A stretch of 64,000 nt of DNA from assembly GCF_002884445.1 (NCBI RefSeq), contig NZ_KZ614144.1, forward strand, positions 1,654,202 through 1,718,201, read 5' to 3'. Shown piece after piece: positions 26,441-34,172 of this stretch (its first letter is position 1; every line of letters starts with the position of its first letter). This DNA is from Paenibacillus castaneae. Its GTDB lineage: Bacteria; Bacillota; Bacilli; Paenibacillales; Paenibacillaceae. Under the pieces are notes generated by a model, which was not told the DNA's origin, did not search any database, and worked only from the letters and a program-made list of their open reading frames with translations. A program made the position numbers and the translations under genes.

Positions 26441-27976
26441 TTATTGCTGCAGCTTCTTCAACGGTTTTTCTGCAGGTCCTTCGATGACTTCTCCGCTTAT
26501 CGAGAACCTTGATCCATGACAAGGACAATCCCAGGTGCGATCTCCATTATTCCATTCAACCTCACAGCCCATATGAGTACAGGTTGTATCTACGAGGTAG
26601 AGCAGGCCATCCTCGTTTCGGTAAGCACCTGCTCTTTTGCCATGCAGGCTTACTACTGAGCCCTCATCCTTCGCTAGATCCTCTGGTTTCTTATTGAACA
26701 TCTCTAGCTTGCCTGCAATTAAGTGTTTGGCTACATCTGCATTGTCAACGATAAGATTTTTCACAGCTGTTAAAGAGACAGACCGTGAGGGTGAAAATAA
26801 TTGTTCATATGGATTTTCCTCTTCCATAATTAAATCGCGAATAAGCAGCGCAGCCACTGTACCATTAGTCATTCCCCACTTGTTATAACCTGTTGCAATG
26901 TAAATATTCGGAGAAGAGGCTGTAATTCGACCGATGTAAGGGATTTTGTCGCCTGTTACAAGATCTTGTGCTGACCAGCGATAAGGAATTGCTTTAAGTT
27001 GGAAATGCTGCTCTGCATAGCTCTTCAGCTCTTCATAATGATTAATTGTGCATATTCCTTGTCCTGTTTTGTGACTTTGTCCGCCAATTAAAATCAAAGG
27101 GGAGTGATCCGATGTTTCTGCATAGCGAATAGAGCGCTTAGGTTCCTCTGCGCTTAAATACATGCCGCCGGGATAGCTTTCTTCAATCGTAACCCCAAGC
27201 ACATAAGACCTCGCTGCATGCATTCTAGCAAAGTAAAAGCCGAGCCCGTCATAGAATGGGAAATGTGAACAGGATACGACATGCTTGCATGTAACGCGAT
27301 GACTGCCGCTAGTCATAACTCTTGGTATAGGCCCGGTTTCCACATCTACAGCCGTCGTATTCTCGTAAATAACGCCGCCTGCATCGATAAATTTGCGAAC
27401 TAGCGTAATTAAATATTGCAACGGATGAAATTGTGCCTGCTTGTACATGACCGCAGCAGCTTTGACGGAAATCTGATCTAATGGAATATGATCTGTGAAA
27501 GCTCCAGATATGCCGATCGCTTCATAAGCAGACACTTCGTCTTCTATTTTTTTTGTATCGTTATCTGAGTTCGTGAATACATAAGAATCCTGTTCCGAGA
27601 AACCGCAGTCGATTTTTTGTTCAGAAATGGTTTGTTTAATAAATGCAAGAGCTTCAGTAGACGCATTGAAATACAAAGCTGCATGTTCCTTACTGCTTTG
27701 TTTAATAAGTTTATCGTAGATTAAATCATGCTGAGCCGTTATTTTTGCTGTGGTGTGAGCAGTAGTTCCATTGAGCAGCTTGCCTGCTTCGAGCAGCGCA
27801 ACCTTAAGGCCCTTCTGTGCGAGCAGATAGGCAGTGGTTATGCCCGAAATGCCACCTCCAACGACAGCGGCATCGACTTCAATATCTTCTTCAAGCTTGG
27901 AGAATGACGATAATGCGCCATTTGCCGCTACCCAATAAGACTCTGGGAATTGTGGAATGGAAATTGATTTGGACAT
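26441..27976 (-). CDS. FAD-dependent oxidoreductase with C-terminal Rieske domain (YhfW-like)
   Basis: A 511-residue fusion. The N-terminal DAO-type flavin domain has the dinucleotide motif VVGGGISG (about 38-45), then EAGKLLNGTTAHTTAK. The C-terminal Rieske 2Fe-2S domain (about 420-511) has the ligand pairs CTHMGC and CPCHGSRF. This is the architecture of B. subtilis YhfW, a putative Rieske oxidoreductase of unknown substrate. The first domain resembles glycine oxidase and glycerol-3-phosphate dehydrogenase families. GAGGAG precedes ATG 27976. It is upstream of and on the same strand as MFS copy 1. Confidence 0.88.
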   Translation of the reverse strand: MSKSISIPQFPESYWVAANGALSSFSKLEEDIEVDAAVVGGGISGITTAYLLAQKGLKVALLEAGKLLNGTTAHTTAKITAQHDLIYDKLIKQSSKEHAALYFNASTEALAFIKQTISEQKIDCGFSEQDSYVFTNSDNDTKKIEDEVSAYEAIGISGAFTDHIPLDQISVKAAAVMYKQAQFHPLQYLITLVRKFIDAGGVIYENTTAVDVETGPIPRVMTSGSHRVTCKHVVSCSHFPFYDGLGFYFARMHAARSYVLGVTIEESYPGGMYLSAEEPKRSIRYAETSDHSPLILIGGQSHKTGQGICTINHYEELKSYAEQHFQLKAIPYRWSAQDLVTGDKIPYIGRITASSPNIYIATGYNKWGMTNGTVAALLIRDLIMEEENPYEQLFSPSRSVSLTAVKNLIVDNADVAKHLIAGKLEMFNKKPEDLAKDEGSVVSLHGKRAGAYRNEDGLLYLVDTTCTHMGCEVEWNNGDRTWDCPCHGSRFSISGEVIEGPAEKPLKKLQQ

Positions 27977-28110
27977 TTATGTATCTCCTCCTACAATGAT
28001 CATGCTATATTACTTTGCGCAGATGGATAACATTTAATCCGCCGAATTTTCCATGTATGAATCCTTCAAGTTTGCAGACCTTATAAACATCAAAACAGGA
28101 GGTGTTTATA

Positions 28111-28761
28111 GTGAATAAGCATTTAAAGCCTATAGCTGCATCCGTATTGGTACTTGCATTAGGAATTTCTTTGTCTGCATGCAGTCAGAGCCATACGGTG
28201 AAGGAGAAGACTACTAAAACGAATAATGTAAACCGCATGACAACCAAGTCAGTACCGAACAACAAAGTGGTGACGAAGAAACATGATGGCATCAGTTTGA
28301 ATAATGGCAACACCAGCACGTATAATCAAAAATATAACCATAACGGAAACACCAGCACGTATCACGAAAAATATAACCGCACGAATAACAGATCAAATAT
28401 AACAAATAATAAAATGAATGCAGCAGGAACGGGGCAAGAAGCCAAACAGCTTGTAAATAGAGCTGAGCTCGTAAGCGGTGTAAAGAAAGCGACGGTCGTT
28501 GTAAACAATAATGATGCTATTGTTGGGATCGATGTGGATAACACAGGAAAAAAAGCGATTATTGAAAAGCAGGTTCATTCGGCATTAAAAACGCAGTATC
28601 CGCAATATAATATCCATGTTACTTCCGATCCAAATTTGCATGAAAGAATCAGATCCATAGATGGCACCCATTCCATGGAGCATCCGGTAAAGACATTAGG
28701 AAGTGATGTTACTCTTCTTATTCGCGATATTGGCAATGCGGTAACAAGACCTTTCCGTTAA
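28111..28761 (+). CDS. YhcN/YlaJ-type sporulation lipoprotein
   Basis: A 216-residue lipoprotein. The signal peptide ends in LGISLSAC, with the lipidated Cys at 24. A low-complexity part follows, with NGNTSTYNQKYN and NGNTSTYHEKYN repeats (about 70-95). The C-terminal YhcN/YlaJ domain (about 115-200) has KQLVNRAELVSGVKKATVVV and DAIVGIDVDN. Members of this family are found in spore membranes or coats and take part in germination or outgrowth. The start is GTG 28111, 8 nt after AGGAGGTG; the upstream GTG at 28102 lies within the binding site. Conserved C-terminal ends of this family vary, and the exact role is unknown. Confidence 0.82.
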   Translation: MNKHLKPIAASVLVLALGISLSACSQSHTVKEKTTKTNNVNRMTTKSVPNNKVVTKKHDGISLNNGNTSTYNQKYNHNGNTSTYHEKYNRTNNRSNITNNKMNAAGTGQEAKQLVNRAELVSGVKKATVVVNNNDAIVGIDVDNTGKKAIIEKQVHSALKTQYPQYNIHVTSDPNLHERIRSIDGTHSMEHPVKTLGSDVTLLIRDIGNAVTRPFR

Positions 28762-28778
28762 TAGCTTCAGCTCAAACG

Positions 28779-28808
28779 GTCGACAGCTTCTTAACAAGAG
28801 CTGTCGAC
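28779..28808 (+). terminator. Hairpin after the YhcN-like gene
   Basis: GTCGACAGCT and AGCTGTCGAC pair around a short loop. The T-tract is weak (TGATTTC). Confidence 0.6.
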
Positions 28809-28902
28809 TGATTTCGTACATATTGATGAAAATTGCTGCTGCACCAGTCTTATTGGCCAAGAGATTGACTAATATCGCAGCATACCGGCAGGAGGTTATA
28901 TA

Positions 28903-29649
28903 TTGTTGAATGGTAAGCGCAAAGCATTATTGTTGTTACTCGTTGTTTTTATATTGCTGGGATTTGAAGCGCCGATTAAGAAGGATCGTTATTTTTACGA
29001 GAAAAGGGGAGAGGTCGTTTGGGAGGTTCCGATGGAGGATAAGAAAATAGCTCTTACCTTCGACGATGGCCCCTATCCGCAAACAACGGATAAAATACTC
29101 GATCTTTTGCAGCAATATCATGCGAAGGCAACTTTTTTTGTTATTGGGAATAAAGTAGAACGTTTCCCACAAACGATTATGAGAGAGATAGCGGAAGGAC
29201 ATGAGGTTGCCAATCATACGTTTAATCATGTTTACTTTTTGCGTTCGATAAGCTCAACTACCATTAAAGAAGAAATTACGAAAACAGGACATGCATTGGA
29301 GGCTTTGACAGGAATAAAACCATTATTATTTCGTCCGCCTGGTGGCTACTATAACGAAAAATCGATTCAAATTGCAAAAATGCTAGGTTATACAACCGTT
29401 ATGTGGTCTTGGCATCAAGATACCAATGATTGGAAAAGTCCTGGTGTAAACAAAATTGTGAATAAGGTGCTTAATAATGCTCGTAATGGCGATATCGTTC
29501 TGATGCATGATTATATTCAAGGCTCGATGCAGACGGTAAAAGCGTTAGAAATCATTTTATTTGAGTTAGACAAGCGAGGGTTTAAATTTGTAACGGTATC
29601 CGAATTATTGAAGGATCAATCGGATAAACGCATCTCCAAGCCGTTATAG
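28903..29649 (+). CDS. Polysaccharide deacetylase (NodB homology domain)
   Basis: A 248-residue carbohydrate esterase family 4 enzyme, exported or membrane-anchored through an N-terminal helix (about 7-22). The NodB domain shows TFDDGP with the metal and catalytic Asp (D54, D55), the zinc ligands in HEVANHTFNH (H105, H109), RPPGGYYN and GDIVLMHD. It probably deacetylates peptidoglycan or another N-acetylated glycan at the surface. Lack of a cleavable signal is common in PdaA/PdaB-like sporulation enzymes. The start is TTG 28903 or the next TTG, behind AGGAGG. Confidence 0.9.
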   Translation: MLNGKRKALLLLLVVFILLGFEAPIKKDRYFYEKRGEVVWEVPMEDKKIALTFDDGPYPQTTDKILDLLQQYHAKATFFVIGNKVERFPQTIMREIAEGHEVANHTFNHVYFLRSISSTTIKEEITKTGHALEALTGIKPLLFRPPGGYYNEKSIQIAKMLGYTTVMWSWHQDTNDWKSPGVNKIVNKVLNNARNGDIVLMHDYIQGSMQTVKALEIILFELDKRGFKFVTVSELLKDQSDKRISKPL

Positions 29650-29685
29650 AAGAGGAGAATAATCGCTATACGAAATCATAAGAAG

Positions 29686-29709
29686 AACCCCTGTCAATTG
29701 ACAGGGGTT
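29686..29709 (+). terminator. Terminator after the polysaccharide deacetylase gene
   Basis: AACCCCTGTC-AATT-GACAGGGGTT, followed by GTGTTGTTTT. It may also act for the convergent minus-strand gene. Confidence 0.7.
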
Positions 29710-29729
29710 GTGTTGTTTTATCCGTTTAG

Positions 29730-30197
29730 TTAGGTGCGTTCACGGTCACGGCTCTTCATGCCAGCTAGCCCGATCAATCCCAACAAACCAAGCCAACCCC
29801 AATTGCTGCCTCTGTTTGTTGTTGTGGCTGTAGTTCTGTAGTTATTAGCATGCAGCGCTGGATTTACGGCAGTTCCTGTGGTGGATCTGTTCATATAGTT
29901 TCTAGTGGCGTTGCCGTCAATATTCGTATTTGTGTAATTCCTGTTCATGTACCCATCGGTCCTTGTATTTGTGTAATTTTTGTTTGTGTAGCCGTCTACT
30001 CCAAGTGCTCGCTCCGTGCTTTTGACTCCATAATTAATGTCTGAACGAATTGTGTCGGGTATCGAGGTTCCCATACCCTTGTTGTTATAATTGTTCGTCG
30101 TGCCAGTCGTCGTGTTAGCGGTATTTGCGAAAGCAGGTACAGCCAAAACGAAAGTCAAGCAAGCGAAGGCACAGAAAAGCATCAACATCTTTTTCAT
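29730..30197 (-). CDS. Secreted WGxxGxxG-tail protein
   Basis: A 155-residue protein with a signal peptide (cleavage after VPAFA) and a Thr/Asn-rich middle holding three degenerate repeats (GYTNKNYTNTRTD, GYMNRNYTNTNID, GNATRNYMNRS). The C-terminal membrane segment starts with NWGWLGLLGLIGLAGM and ends in basic residues (KSRDRERT). This tail matches the WGxxGxxG family of Firmicutes, in which a short helix plus basic tail looks like a sorting or anchoring signal. Function is unknown. AAGGGG precedes ATG 30197. It may be a spore-surface or envelope protein, judging from its neighbours. Confidence 0.65.
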   Translation of the reverse strand: MKKMLMLFCAFACLTFVLAVPAFANTANTTTGTTNNYNNKGMGTSIPDTIRSDINYGVKSTERALGVDGYTNKNYTNTRTDGYMNRNYTNTNIDGNATRNYMNRSTTGTAVNPALHANNYRTTATTTNRGSNWGWLGLLGLIGLAGMKSRDRERT

Positions 30198-30399
30198 CCA
30201 TTTCGTCCCCTTACTTATCGGATTTAATTACCCTCTTATTTTTGCTCGCCAAGCTTAAATTATGCTGGGTATTACTAACAACGAAGAAACTGCATCGGAA
30301 CTGCGTTTAAGGAATATGTATTTACCCAAGCATAGCGAATAAATCCCTGCACAATCAGGAAAACTACGACGAACATCAAAAATTGGGGGGTAATTTAAA

Positions 30400-30759
30400 A
30401 TGGCTGAAAAAAATATTCAAGCTTTTTTCGAAAGCCAAGAACAAGCTGAAGAGGCACTATCACGAGTAAAAGGTTTAGGCATCGTGGATGCATCCATTCA
30501 TGCAGGAGACGGATCAGATCAAGGCATGAACTCGTTGACTAGCGGGATCGATGGTCTAGGCAATTTAACAGTTGGAGGCGATGCGGAGGATTCTAGTGCC
30601 GGCACATTGAGCGCTGATTATGAAAGTGCCAGTGGAATGAGCTCTGGAGGCGTGGAGAATCAAACAACAGGGCGCGATATTGTATTGACTGTTATCGTAG
30701 AGGAACAGGACCACGTGCAAGCTCTTCAGATTCTACGCCATGCGGGAGCAATATTCTAA
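30400..30759 (+). CDS. Small stress-type protein of unknown function, 119 residues
   Basis: Residues 1-35 (KNIQAFFESQEQAEEALSRV, then KGLGIVDASI) and 92-119 (DIVLTVIVEE, QALQILRHAGAI) form a split alpha-beta half-fold. It resembles the ferredoxin-like domain of YflT/GsiB-type general stress proteins. A Gly/Ser/Asp-rich insertion, probably disordered, lies between. I do not recognise a defined family. ATG 30400 is preceded by TTGGGGGG at a suitable distance. No signal peptide or helix is present. A hairpin that ends the convergent gene follows. Confidence 0.55.
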   Translation: MAEKNIQAFFESQEQAEEALSRVKGLGIVDASIHAGDGSDQGMNSLTSGIDGLGNLTVGGDAEDSSAGTLSADYESASGMSSGGVENQTTGRDIVLTVIVEEQDHVQALQILRHAGAIF

Positions 30760-30764
30760 GAAAC

Positions 30765-30795
30765 GAAAAAAATGGCGCTCAAATAAATGAGCGCC
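30765..30795 (-). terminator. Terminator of the phosphosulfolactate synthase gene
   Basis: On the minus strand GGCGCTC-N8-GAGCGCC is followed by ATTTTTTCG. It lies between the convergent genes and could stop both. Confidence 0.75.
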
Positions 30796-30809
30796 GTGCC
30801 AATCATGTA

Positions 30810-31673
30810 TCAGATCATGTACAAATATTCCTTAGCTTCTTTCTCCCGTATGCCAAACCCAAATGTATCTGAACGTAGACCGCGCCGCAATGTCTCGAGT
30901 GAGAATATGTCGTGAGGAGCTATATTGCCTAGATGCACATCCGAACCAAATTGACGCAATAAAAATACTTGTTGATGTTTAAGCGGCGCCTCCCACATCA
31001 GTTTTTTGGGATCTGATATGAATTTTAGAATGGATTCAAGCACATCTTCTCGGCATTCGCCGTCCTCATCAAACAATCCAACGCTAACGCCAGATTCTCT
31101 TGCTTCAACCGTTACAAGATCCGCACCTGCATCCAAGTCCTCCTCCATAGTGACAGCTAGAAGCGTGGCATCAATGAGCGAGCCTGACAGCTTCTTCCCG
31201 TATTCGGTTACAACACGAAGACCGCGCTTTACACCTTCTTGGATCAGCTCAGTTCGCATTGTGCGGGAGAGCTCGATCGTACCGTCAGATACCTCGATGC
31301 TGTTAAAGCCCAAAGAACATATTGTATCAAAAAAAGAAGGTACAACATCCTGTTGAACAGCAGTCTCCAGCAAGGTGCCGCCGGGCATGACCGATATGCC
31401 GTGCTGTTTGGCTAACTTGATCTTATAGAGCAGCAGCTCTGGGTTATAAAGAGGGGCCGTTCCGAAGCCAAATTTGACGCAGTCCATATAATCGGCGGCT
31501 GTTTCGATCAGATCCATAAATGCATTTCTACCGAGTCCTTTATCAATGACCATTGTTCGGCCACGCACGGAGCTATCAGAACTGCAATTATCCGTTTCAA
31601 GTTTGGAAGCATGACGATTTCCGCTCGGATCATACAACTCTAAGGGCCAAATAGCACGTGGGGAATATTTCAT
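30810..31673 (-). CDS. Phosphosulfolactate synthase (ComA/YitD-like)
   Basis: Adds sulfite to phosphoenolpyruvate to give (R)-phosphosulfolactate. In methanogens this starts coenzyme M synthesis; in spore formers the family serves sulfolactate, a component of spores. The 287-residue TIM barrel shows RGRTMVIDKGLGRNAF, DCVKFGFGTAPLYN, GGTLLETA, GFNSIEVSDG, DLVTVEARESG and MWEAPLKHQQ, which are typical. ATG 31673 follows GAGGAG; an upstream in-frame start at 31688 is less likely. The later enzymes (phosphatase, dehydrogenase) are not next to it. Confidence 0.85.
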   Translation of the reverse strand: MKYSPRAIWPLELYDPSGNRHASKLETDNCSSDSSVRGRTMVIDKGLGRNAFMDLIETAADYMDCVKFGFGTAPLYNPELLLYKIKLAKQHGISVMPGGTLLETAVQQDVVPSFFDTICSLGFNSIEVSDGTIELSRTMRTELIQEGVKRGLRVVTEYGKKLSGSLIDATLLAVTMEEDLDAGADLVTVEARESGVSVGLFDEDGECREDVLESILKFISDPKKLMWEAPLKHQQVFLLRQFGSDVHLGNIAPHDIFSLETLRRGLRSDTFGFGIREKEAKEYLYMI

Positions 31674-31785
31674 TTGTAATCTCCTCAATTCTTATAATGT
31701 TTTCTGTTTTCTCATAATGACGAATGTCAAAAACATCATATGCGAACGGTTGCAGGCGTGTGCCCACAGATTAACAGTTCAATCA

Positions 31786-33081
31786 TCAGCTAATTTCGCG
31801 CGGGGGCTTAATCAAGAAAAATACTAAGCACAGCGTAATCAAAGACAAGGAAGAAACGGAAATGAACACTAGCCGATCTGACTTTTCCATCATCCAACCA
31901 AATAATGGGGGACCTGCTGCTACACCTAGAAATCTTAAACTGTTGTAAAGTGACGTAATCATTCCGCGCTCGCTTTTCTGGACGGCTCCAGTAATCATCG
32001 TGTTCAAGCAGGGGAGAAGCAGACCAGTGCCGATGCTGCTAATCGTTAACAGCCCAATAAATACATAAATGTTTTTGAAAAAGAAAATGGTGGCTGCCAG
32101 AGATAGAGTCATCGTAAGCAATCCAATATTCATAAGCCACCTTATTAAAAGTCCTTTCTTCTTAATCAGACTGCCTGTTGTATATGAAGTAATAACCAAA
32201 CCAAGGAGAGGAATGGCCAATATAAAGCTTTTTTTGACACCATCGATATTGTACGGCTTCTCTTCGAGAATGTTGGATAAATAAAATAATACGCCGAACA
32301 AAATAAAAAGCCCTAACGAGCCTGCCAAGAACGATGTGATGAGCCATCGGCCCTTTTCCTTAAATACTTGTTTTATTTTGTTGATATACTCGCTTAATTT
32401 CTGTTTCTGGTTTTTTTTCGGTTCTTTGATCAGAAAAAGAACGGCTAACAAAGATAAGGCACAAAACACAGGAAAGGCAAAAAACGATGCGTACCATACG
32501 ATTAAAGCGAGAAGGGATCCGATAATCGGACTAAGTACTTTCCCGGCTCCGTTAGAAGCCTCGGTCAAGCCTAGAGCTTTGCTTTCTGTACCGCCGCTGT
32601 ATAAATCGCCTACAAGCGCCATAGCAATCGGTGCTGTTCCAGAGGCCGCAATGCCTTGAATGGCTCTAGCGATAATAATGATGGAATAAGAGTTCCAAAC
32701 CGCTCCGAAACCGGCCAGAATACCGCCAGCCCCATAAACAATCAGTGCCGGGATGATGATAACCTTCCGGCCGTATCGATCTGATAAATAACCGATTACC
32801 GGTATGAAGATCCCTGCTGCCAAAGAGAAGATCGTGATAACCAAGCTGCTTTGAAAGGTGCTAATTTTAAGCGCCCTCTGCATTTCAGGCAGTACCGGTA
32901 CGAGCATGGAGTTGCCGAATACAAGCACCATGGGGATGGTAGCTAACGCGATAAATTCCCAAATCTTCCCCTTTCCCCCGCTAGCGGTTTTCGATTTCTT
33001 CTCATTAGACGTGCTTAAATCCTCATGTTCCATATCACTTTTGAATGTTATATTCAGTTTTCGAGATTTGGTCTTTTCCAT
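31786..33081 (-). CDS. MFS transporter (drug-efflux type), copy 2
   Basis: A 431-residue exporter with about 12 membrane helices and a longer charged N-terminus (about 1-40, KTKSRKLNITFKSDMEHED) than its paralogue at 25180-26394. Shared features are SMLVPVLPEMQRALKIS, GYLSDRYGRKVIII, ARAIQGIAASGTAP and a GMITSLYNSLRFLGVAAGP stretch. ATG 33081 follows GAGAGGAG. Its substrate is unknown. Two related exporters 6 kb apart suggest an old duplication followed by insertion or drift, or separate gains. Confidence 0.9.
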   Translation of the reverse strand: MEKTKSRKLNITFKSDMEHEDLSTSNEKKSKTASGGKGKIWEFIALATIPMVLVFGNSMLVPVLPEMQRALKISTFQSSLVITIFSLAAGIFIPVIGYLSDRYGRKVIIIPALIVYGAGGILAGFGAVWNSYSIIIIARAIQGIAASGTAPIAMALVGDLYSGGTESKALGLTEASNGAGKVLSPIIGSLLALIVWYASFFAFPVFCALSLLAVLFLIKEPKKNQKQKLSEYINKIKQVFKEKGRWLITSFLAGSLGLFILFGVLFYLSNILEEKPYNIDGVKKSFILAIPLLGLVITSYTTGSLIKKKGLLIRWLMNIGLLTMTLSLAATIFFFKNIYVFIGLLTISSIGTGLLLPCLNTMITGAVQKSERGMITSLYNSLRFLGVAAGPPLFGWMMEKSDRLVFISVSSLSLITLCLVFFLIKPPREIS

Positions 33082-33189
33082 TGGTATCGCTCCTCTCACC
33101 GGATAACATTTTTTATGCTTACCTAATTATCCGCAATGGAGCAAGCATGTATTCATTTGGGACTGAAATCGCCGCTAAAGACAGAAATG

Positions 33190-33231
33190 ACCCGCAAGCG
33201 GGCACTTATTAAAAAGTGTCCTTCTTGCGGG
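33190..33231. terminator. Hairpin between MFS copy 2 and the DUF2935 gene
   Basis: CCCGCAAG and CTTGCGGG enclose GGCACTT/AAGTGTC. There is no strong T-run on either side; it probably ends the DUF2935 transcript. Confidence 0.55.
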
Positions 33232-33258
33232 CCCATTAAGGGTAGAGATGTATAGGGG

Positions 33259-34053
33259 CTAGTCGATTCTCGGTTTAGTTGGATCGCATTGCGGTACAGG
33301 AATGGCACCGCATGTAGATAGCTTAAACAAATAATAGCACTCCTCACGAAACATATGATCAGGTACAAGCGGATTTAGCTGACTTAACAGCTCTGCACTT
33401 AATTCGAGCTCTTCGAGTTCTATTAAGAAAGCCATAAATATGGACATTTCTATATTTACGTCTTCATGAAATTTTGCCAAAACGGGATAGTGGTCACGCA
33501 TTGTCCTCGTATACCCAGTCAATTCAATTGCTTTTAAATAAAAAGCGTTAAAATGTTTCTCGAAATGTTTACTCTTTTTTATTAATCTTTTTTCGACTCT
33601 ATCAAGATCTGATGCGATTATAGATGCATGCCCGGCTGCATCAGGCAGCCATAACAAATCATGGTGCAAGGAAGAAAAATGCGGAACGGGCTTTCCTTCC
33701 AGCAATGCAGTAACAATTTTGATATATTCTTCTAGCTCATTGACCATATGATTGATAAAGGTTGGAGTCATTCCAATTGCCAGCTTTCCAAGCAGCAATC
33801 GATCCAGAAGGTTTAATTTAAATAGGCGTAATTGAGAGGCCAACTCAAATGCTTGTTTGTTGAGTTCGGATAATTGGGCAGAAGCATCCAGTTGTCGTGA
33901 CTGTTCAAGCAGTTGGTCGAACTGCGTGATAAACATGCTCGCCATTTCGATTGTCTGGAGCTCTTTTGGCGACAAGGCATTGAAGATAAAGCGAGCATGA
34001 TCCCCTAATATTTGAAGCCAGAATCGATGCTCGAATAATGCTTGCTCTTCCAT
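33259..34053 (-). CDS. DUF2935 domain protein
   Basis: A 264-residue all-helical protein, with no signal peptide. The N-terminus EEQALFEHRFWLQILGDHARF and the C-terminal half with FEKHFNAF, ARTMRDHYPVL-like and KFHEDVNIEMSIFMAFLIEL carry spaced His and Glu residues. DUF2935 members of Bacillus and Clostridium show a duplicated bundle of this sort, which may bind metal. Function is unknown. ATG 34053 follows GAGGGGGA. It lies 120 nt downstream of the RNase J gene on the same strand, with a terminator between. Confidence 0.75.
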   Translation of the reverse strand: MEEQALFEHRFWLQILGDHARFIFNALSPKELQTIEMASMFITQFDQLLEQSRQLDASAQLSELNKQAFELASQLRLFKLNLLDRLLLGKLAIGMTPTFINHMVNELEEYIKIVTALLEGKPVPHFSSLHHDLLWLPDAAGHASIIASDLDRVEKRLIKKSKHFEKHFNAFYLKAIELTGYTRTMRDHYPVLAKFHEDVNIEMSIFMAFLIELEELELSAELLSQLNPLVPDHMFREECYYLFKLSTCGAIPVPQCDPTKPRID

Positions 34054-34125
34054 TGTTGTCCCCCTCAAGTAAACGGTAATGAACAATTATATGATTTTGA
34101 AAAGGGATTTATGAAATATTGAAAA

Positions 34126-34161
34126 GTTCCCCTTAATCACTCGTGGAGGAGTAAGGGGAAC
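34126..34161 (-). terminator. Terminator of the RNase J gene
   Basis: On the minus strand GTTCCCCTTA pairs with TAAGGGGAAC and is followed by TTTTC. Confidence 0.8.
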
Positions 34162-34172
34162 AGGGCATTATT

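Noticed and set aside
29850..30044. A 64-codon plus-strand frame opposite the WGxxGxxG gene
   Set aside because: It is a shadow of the minus-strand Asn/Thr repeats (Val/Ile/Cys-rich, no ribosome-binding site).
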